Shown here: positions 60,280 to 64,000 of the stretch, one piece after another | Layout: every line of letters begins with the position of its first letter | How positions within the stretch are numbered: position 1 is the stretch's first letter | Source of the DNA: Sphingomonadales bacterium UBA6174 | GTDB lineage: Bacteria; Pseudomonadota; Alphaproteobacteria; Sphingomonadales; Sphingomonadaceae | Length of the DNA stretch: 64,000 bases | Direction: 5' to 3' | Assembly: GCA_002422945.1 (NCBI GenBank) | Contig: DITW01000069.1 | Location: 5,590 to 69,589, forward strand | Position numbers and translations under genes: made by a program | Notes under the pieces: generated by a model | What the model was told of the DNA's origin: nothing | What the model saw: only the letters and a program-made list of their open reading frames with translations | Databases searched by the model: none

Positions 60280-61127
60280 GCGCCCGCCCTCCCGCGTGAC
60301 CAAGCCTGTATCAGATTGATACCGAGCAGGATCGCAAAGGACGCGATCATCATCACCGTCGCAATCGCCGTCGCACCGTCATAGGCATATTGTTCAAGCT
60401 GGGTGACGATCAGCAATGGCGCGATTTCGGTCTTGCCGGGCATGTTGCCGGAAATGAAGATGACCGAGCCATATTCCCCGACCCCACGCGCAAAGGCGAG
60501 GGCAAAGCCGGTGAGCAGCGCCGGACCAATCGCCGGGAAGATGACCCGGGTGAAGGTCTGATGCCGGGTCGCGCCCAAGGTGGCGGCGGCTTCTTCCACA
60601 TCCTTGCCAAGATCGGCGAGGACCGGTTCAACCGACCGGACGACAAAGGGCAGGCCGATGAATACCAAGGCAATGATGATCCCGATGCGGGTGAACGCGA
60701 CATTGATCCCCAAGGGGTCGAGATATTGGCCGATCCAGCCATTGGGCGCGTATAGTGCGGTCAGCGCGATGCCCGCCACTGCCGTGGGCAAGGCAAAGGG
60801 AAGGTCGACCAATGCGTTCACGACCTTCTTGCCGGGAAAGCTATAGCGCGCCAGAACCCACGCCACGAGTAGGCCGAATATGGCATTGACCAGACCGGCA
60901 GCCGCCGCCGTGCCGAAGCTCAGACGATAGGCCGCCACGGCGCGTTCGGAGAAACCGACCTTGATAAAGTCGGACCAGCCCATACCCGCCGATTTGAGAA
61001 AGATCGTCGCCAATGGAATGAGGACGATCAGCGTCAGCCAGCCAAGGCTGAACCCGAAGGTCAGGCCGAAGCCGGGCAATACCGATGGCTGACGCCATCG
61101 GTTGCGCTTTGAAAAGGGGCTGTTCAT
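60276..61127 (-). CDS. cysT: Sulfate ABC transporter permease CysT (CysU)
   Basis: 283 residues. Six membrane helices, starting [33 protein letters not shown], with the EAA motif [79 protein letters not shown]. The gene is between sbp and cysW, overlapping cysW by four bases. Together with CysW it makes the heterodimeric sulfate channel. Confidence 0.96.
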   Translation of the reverse strand: MNSPFSKRNRWRQPSVLPGFGLTFGFSLGWLTLIVLIPLATIFLKSAGMGWSDFIKVGFSERAVAAYRLSFGTAAAAGLVNAIFGLLVAWVLARYSFPGKKVVNALVDLPFALPTAVAGIALTALYAPNGWIGQYLDPLGINVAFTRIGIIIALVFIGLPFVVRSVEPVLADLGKDVEEAAATLGATRHQTFTRVIFPAIGPALLTGFALAFARGVGEYGSVIFISGNMPGKTEIAPLLIVTQLEQYAYDGATAIATVMMIASFAILLGINLIQAWSRGRAGA

Positions 61128-61172
61128 CTGCAGTGGCCTGCTCGATTTAGAGTGATGGACGATGCGGTCAGA

Positions 61173-62204
61173 TTATTTCTTGGTGGTGATGCGGTCGAAC
61201 ACGCCGCCGTCATCGAAATAATAGGCCTGCGCCTTTTTCCAGCCGCCAAAATCGCTGTCGATCGTGACGAGGTTGAGGCTAGGGAATTTGTCCTTGAACT
61301 TGGCGGCAACCTTTGGGTCGCGCGGGCGATAGAAATTGCGCGCGATGATCGTCTGGGCATCCGGCGTATAGAGGAAGCGCAGATAGGCATCCGCGACCTT
61401 TTCCGTGCCATGTTTCTTGGCGTTTTCGGTCACGACTGCGACCGAAGGTTCGGCGAGGATCGAGATGCTCGGCACGACGATTTCAAACTTGCCCTTGCCC
61501 AATTCCTGTCCGGCGAGGAATGCCTCATTTTCCCAGGTGATCAGCACATCGCCAATGCCGCGTTCGGCAAAGGTCGTGGTCGAACCGCGCGCGCCGCTAT
61601 CCAATACCGGCACATTGGCGAACAGTTTCGAGACAAATTGCTCGGCTGCGGTCTCGGACCCGCCCGCCTTGCGGCCATAGGCCCATGCCGCGAGGAAGTT
61701 CCAGCGCGCGCCGCCGCTCGTTTTCGGATTGGGGGTGATGACGCCGATGCCCGGCTTGACCAGATCGCCCCAGTCCTTGATCGCCTTGGGATTGCCCTTG
61801 CGGACGAGAAACACGATAGTCGAGGTGTAAGGCGCGCTGTTTTCCGGCAATGATGCCTGCCAATTGGCGGGCAGCAATTTGCCCTTATCGGCAATCGCGT
61901 CGATGTCATAGGCAAGGCCAAGGGTCGCGACATCCGCTTCCAACCCGTCGATAATCGCGCGGGATTGCTTGCCGGAACCGCCATGGCTCATTTTGAAAGT
62001 GACATTCTGGCCGGTGTCGGCCTTCCATTTCTGGGCGAAGGCGTCGTTGATCGCCTTGTACAATTCCCGCGTCGGATCATAGGATACGTTGGTCAGTTCG
62101 ATGCTGGTCGCATCGCCCGATGCCTTGTCGGACTTTGAACAGGCGCCAAGTCCGACCAACAGGCCCAAGGTCACGCTCGTCAGCAAAATTCTGCGGTTGA
62201 TCAT
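61173..62204 (-). CDS. sbp: Sulfate ABC transporter substrate-binding protein, lipoprotein form
   Basis: 343 residues. The N-terminus [23 protein letters not shown] ends in lipobox LGAC, so the protein is likely a lipoprotein rather than a free periplasmic protein. The binding-protein core is [60 protein letters not shown], followed by [23 protein letters not shown]; the SHGGSGKQ loop is the sulfate-binding segment. It is first in the cys operon and is preceded by the AT-rich promoter motif also found before yezD. Confidence 0.95.
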   Translation of the reverse strand: MINRRILLTSVTLGLLVGLGACSKSDKASGDATSIELTNVSYDPTRELYKAINDAFAQKWKADTGQNVTFKMSHGGSGKQSRAIIDGLEADVATLGLAYDIDAIADKGKLLPANWQASLPENSAPYTSTIVFLVRKGNPKAIKDWGDLVKPGIGVITPNPKTSGGARWNFLAAWAYGRKAGGSETAAEQFVSKLFANVPVLDSGARGSTTTFAERGIGDVLITWENEAFLAGQELGKGKFEIVVPSISILAEPSVAVVTENAKKHGTEKVADAYLRFLYTPDAQTIIARNFYRPRDPKVAAKFKDKFPSLNLVTIDSDFGGWKKAQAYYFDDGGVFDRITTKK

Positions 62205-62241
62205 CGACGGTCTCCAAATTTCATGCAGGGGAGTTACAATC

Positions 62242-62263
62242 TATCTAATAAGTAGACAATAAA
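62242..62263 (-). promoter_or_regulatory. Sulfur-gene promoter motif, copy 2
   Basis: TATCTA (62242-62247) and TAGACAATAAA (62253-62263) lie 5 bases apart, beginning 38 bases upstream of the sbp start. The 11-bp word is identical to the one at 58328-58338. On the minus strand it contains TTGTCT, usable as a -35. Confidence 0.55.
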
Positions 62264-62373
62264 ATTGAAGTTCATCCGTCGATACTTTTTCTATCATAGT
62301 GATAGATATTAAACCTGCGCCTTTTCTGGCCCTGATGGACTCAGCTCCTATTGCGTCGCGGAGGCGCATCAAC

Positions 62374-62397
62374 GCATAGAGACAATCGAATCTATGC
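62374..62397. promoter_or_regulatory. Palindrome upstream of the flavin reductase gene
   Basis: GCATAGA-N10-TCTATGC has perfectly matched 7-bp arms, and CTATGCATAG (62392-62401) is a second, overlapping palindrome. It lies 71 bases upstream of the start at 62468 and could be an operator for this gene or for the divergent sbp operon. Confidence 0.45.
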
Positions 62398-62467
62398 ATA
62401 GGCGCATCTGGCCATAGAATGGCACCGAGATGGCGTAGGGCAGATATTGATATGGAGAAGCGGGCAG

Positions 62468-62986
62468 ATGAGTTCTGAGACCGAGGTAAAAATGACGCAT
62501 GAAGATATTGCCGCCGCACTGAAAATCGCGATGCGGCACATGCCAAGCCCGGTGGCGCTGATTACCGCGACTGATCCGGCAGCCGGCGAACCCGTCGGTC
62601 TCGCGGCGACGGCCTTTGTGCCGGTGGCGATGGACCCGCCGTCGATGCTGGTCTGTATCAACCAGTCGGGTAGCGCCTATGCAGCGATCAAGGCGGCGGG
62701 CGCATTTTGCATCAATATATTGGGGCTGGAACATTCGTCGGCGCTCGCTCCCTTCGCGAGCAGCGACCGGCGCGATGAACGGTTTGACGGCGCGCATTGG
62801 CAGACACGCAATGGCATTCCCTATCTGGAAGGCACGTCGGCGAATATCTTCTGCCGCAATGTTCGCAGCGATGTTTTCGGCACGCATGAAATCTTCATTG
62901 GCGAGGTGTTCGACATCATTGTCGAAACAGCCGCCACCCCGGCCTTGTGGCATGCGGGTCAAGTTGTGGGTCTGACCGGCGCTTGA
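62468..62986 (+). CDS. Flavin reductase family protein (FMN-binding split barrel)
   Basis: 172 residues from ATG 62468, with a GGAG region upstream. The flavin reductase pattern is IAMRHMPSPVALITATDPAAGEPVGLAATAFVPVAMDPPSMLVCINQSGSAYAAIKAAGAFCINIL, with ERFDGAHWQTRNGIPYLEGTSANIFCRNVRS and HEIFIGEVFDI. Such enzymes supply reduced FMN/FAD to a partner monooxygenase, as in two-component flavin monooxygenases. No monooxygenase of that type is in the window, so its partner lies elsewhere. It is divergent from sbp. Confidence 0.9.
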   Translation: MSSETEVKMTHEDIAAALKIAMRHMPSPVALITATDPAAGEPVGLAATAFVPVAMDPPSMLVCINQSGSAYAAIKAAGAFCINILGLEHSSALAPFASSDRRDERFDGAHWQTRNGIPYLEGTSANIFCRNVRSDVFGTHEIFIGEVFDIIVETAATPALWHAGQVVGLTGA

Positions 62987-63338
62987 TCGCAGGGGGCTTG
63001 ATTTGAGTCGGCCCTGATTGAGTCGCTATCTGGGTGAAATAAGCGTGGCGATTTCAATGTCTCATCAATGCATTCGATTGCATAAACCGATTGCATAAAC
63101 GGACGATGAAAAACATTGCAATAGAAATGGCCAAAGCCATCGCCCCAATTGTCGAGCTATTCGGTCTGATTCCAGCAATTAACCTGTCTTGGGGCCGGAT
63201 GATGGCAACATAATTTCCCCAAAAAGCGCATTTGGCCCTTAAAAAACCGGCTTCGGCGTTGTAAGGGGCGTGCCAACAGGGCCTTGAGGGGGATCAGGGA
63301 GACCTGCATGCCCGTCCACATGTGATAGAGAAAGAGAC
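62987..63338 (+). other. 352-base non-coding stretch upstream of pckG
   Basis: No gene is supported here. It holds a tandem repeat at 63075-63100, and a leader hairpin with CCCTTA (63236-63241) pairing with TAAGGG (63262-63267) around an inner CCG/CGG stem. The region probably contains the pckG promoter and a structured leader. Confidence 0.6.
63075..63100 (+). repeat. Tandem 13-bp repeat CGATTGCATAAAC x2
   Basis: Two perfect adjacent copies at 63075-63087 and 63088-63100, about 240 bases upstream of pckG. Each contains TTGCATAAA; ATGCA-N6-TGCAT overlaps the first copy. It looks like a pair of regulator-binding sites for PEP carboxykinase control. Confidence 0.5.
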
Positions 63339-64000
63339 ATGACCGTGAGCAACTCTGAAGCCGCGACACTGGCCAGAACGGTCGGCAATGTTCCGACCAA
63401 TCATGAAGCACTGGTCGCCTGGGTCCAGCAGATCGCGGAACATGTGCAGCCCGACTCGATCCGTTGGTGCGATGGTTCCGATGCGGAATGGACTGAACTG
63501 ACCAACGCCTTGGTCGATGCCGGCACTTTGGTCCGCCTGAACGAGGAAAAGCGTCCGAATTCATTCTACGCCCGCTCCGCGCCGAGCGACGTCGCCCGCG
63601 TCGAAAGCCGCACCTTCATCTGTTCCGAGCGTGAAGAAGACGCAGGGCCAACCAACAACTGGCGCGACCCGGAAGAAACCCGCGGCACGCTCGCTGGCCT
63701 GTTCGCGGGCTGCATGCGCGGTCGCACGATGTATGTCATTCCTTATTCGATGGGTCCGCTGGGTTCGCCGATCAGCCAGATCGGTGTGGAAATCACCGAC
63801 AGCCCCTATGTCGTGCTGTCCATGCGCATCATGACCCGCATCGGCACGCCGGTGCTGAAGGAATTGGGCGAACATGGCTTCTTCGTTCGCTGCGTCCATT
63901 CGGTCGGCATGCCGCTTGCGCCCGGTCAGGCCGATGTGATCTGGCCGTGCAATGACGACAAATGGATTTGCCATTTCCCTGAAACCCGCGAAATCTGGTC
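63339..64000 (+). CDS. pckG: Phosphoenolpyruvate carboxykinase (GTP), N-terminal part (cut by window end)
   Basis: The frame opens at ATG 63339 and stays open to the end of the window (220 codons). It converts oxaloacetate and GTP to PEP, the entry to gluconeogenesis. Family segments are visible: [69 protein letters not shown], and [50 protein letters not shown], typical of GTP-type rather than ATP-type enzymes. The P-loop and catalytic Cys loop lie beyond the window. A GAAAGAG-like site precedes the ATG. Confidence 0.95.
   Translation, partial: MTVSNSEAATLARTVGNVPTNHEALVAWVQQIAEHVQPDSIRWCDGSDAEWTELTNALVDAGTLVRLNEEKRPNSFYARSAPSDVARVESRTFICSEREEDAGPTNNWRDPEETRGTLAGLFAGCMRGRTMYVIPYSMGPLGSPISQIGVEITDSPYVVLSMRIMTRIGTPVLKELGEHGFFVRCVHSVGMPLAPGQADVIWPCNDDKWICHFPETREIW

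Overview
The window looks like a chromosomal segment of a Sphingomonadales alphaproteobacterium (Sphingobium, Sphingopyxis or Novosphingobium type; the genus cannot be fixed by eye). The reasons are the high GC content, the nusA-ylxR-infB-rbfA operon with a very long Ala/Pro-rich IF-2, a DUF3297 gene, a CYP101-type P450, many short-chain dehydrogenases (SDRs) and Rieske oxygenases, and several TTG start codons with TTGA stop/start overlaps.

Layout. 1-5.6 kb: transcription/translation operon (nusA partial, ylxR-like, infB, rbfA). 5.6-9.0 kb: housekeeping genes (lipoprotein, PfkB adenosine kinase, small membrane protein, cysK, DUF3297) ending in tRNA-Ala(CGC). 9.1-36.3 kb: an accessory catabolic region. 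Its first part (two SDRs, a hotdog thioesterase, a DAO-type flavoenzyme, a GMC oxidoreductase, an aldehyde dehydrogenase, a LacI-type regulator) carries matching TGAAGCGCTTCA palindromes at two promoters and looks like one regulon. An alpha/beta hydrolase and a compact PHA synthase locus follow (phaC, a 123-residue PhaE/PhaR-like partner, a coupled GNAT). Next is a minus-strand block of SDRs, an NTF2-like protein, two CurA-type reductases and a P450cam-like P450. After it comes a three-gene exported redox module: a Tat-exported KstD-like flavoprotein, a small cytochrome c, and a CxxCH/beta-propeller protein. The region closes with two Rieske oxygenase alpha subunits, a Dabb-PASTA fusion, an ABM protein, a VOC protein and TetR regulators.

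36.5-42.2 kb: a TonB C-terminal protein, then a partner-switching cassette (membrane SpoIIE-type phosphatase fused to an RsbW-like ATPase, a STAS antagonist, a large patatin-like lipase). 42.2-49.5 kb: an orphan Flp pilin, an M19 dipeptidase, a VOC protein, a bacterioferritin-like protein, a cytochrome c, a cupredoxin, an alcohol dehydrogenase interrupted by one amber codon, an ASCH-like protein, a cupin and a LysR regulator. 49.6-52.7 kb: pirin, WrbA, YceI and a spermidine-synthase-like protein. 52.7-62.2 kb: a sulfur-acquisition region on the minus strand (sbp-cysT-cysW-cysA, YezD, TonB-dependent receptor, amidotransferase, Rrf2 regulator, RBBP9-type hydrolase coupled to a 30-residue membrane peptide, DUF938 methyltransferase). 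62.4-64 kb: a flavin reductase and the start of GTP-dependent PEP carboxykinase.

How it fits together. The accessory region has the enzymes to hydroxylate (P450, Rieske), oxidise alcohols to acids (SDR, GMC, ALDH), reduce enones (CurA-like) and introduce ring or alpha-beta double bonds (KstD-like). It could serve a terpenoid, steroid-like or aromatic substrate. No ferredoxin, ferredoxin reductase, Rieske beta subunit, CoA ligase or ring-cleavage gene is in view, so the pathway is incomplete here and its substrate is unknown.
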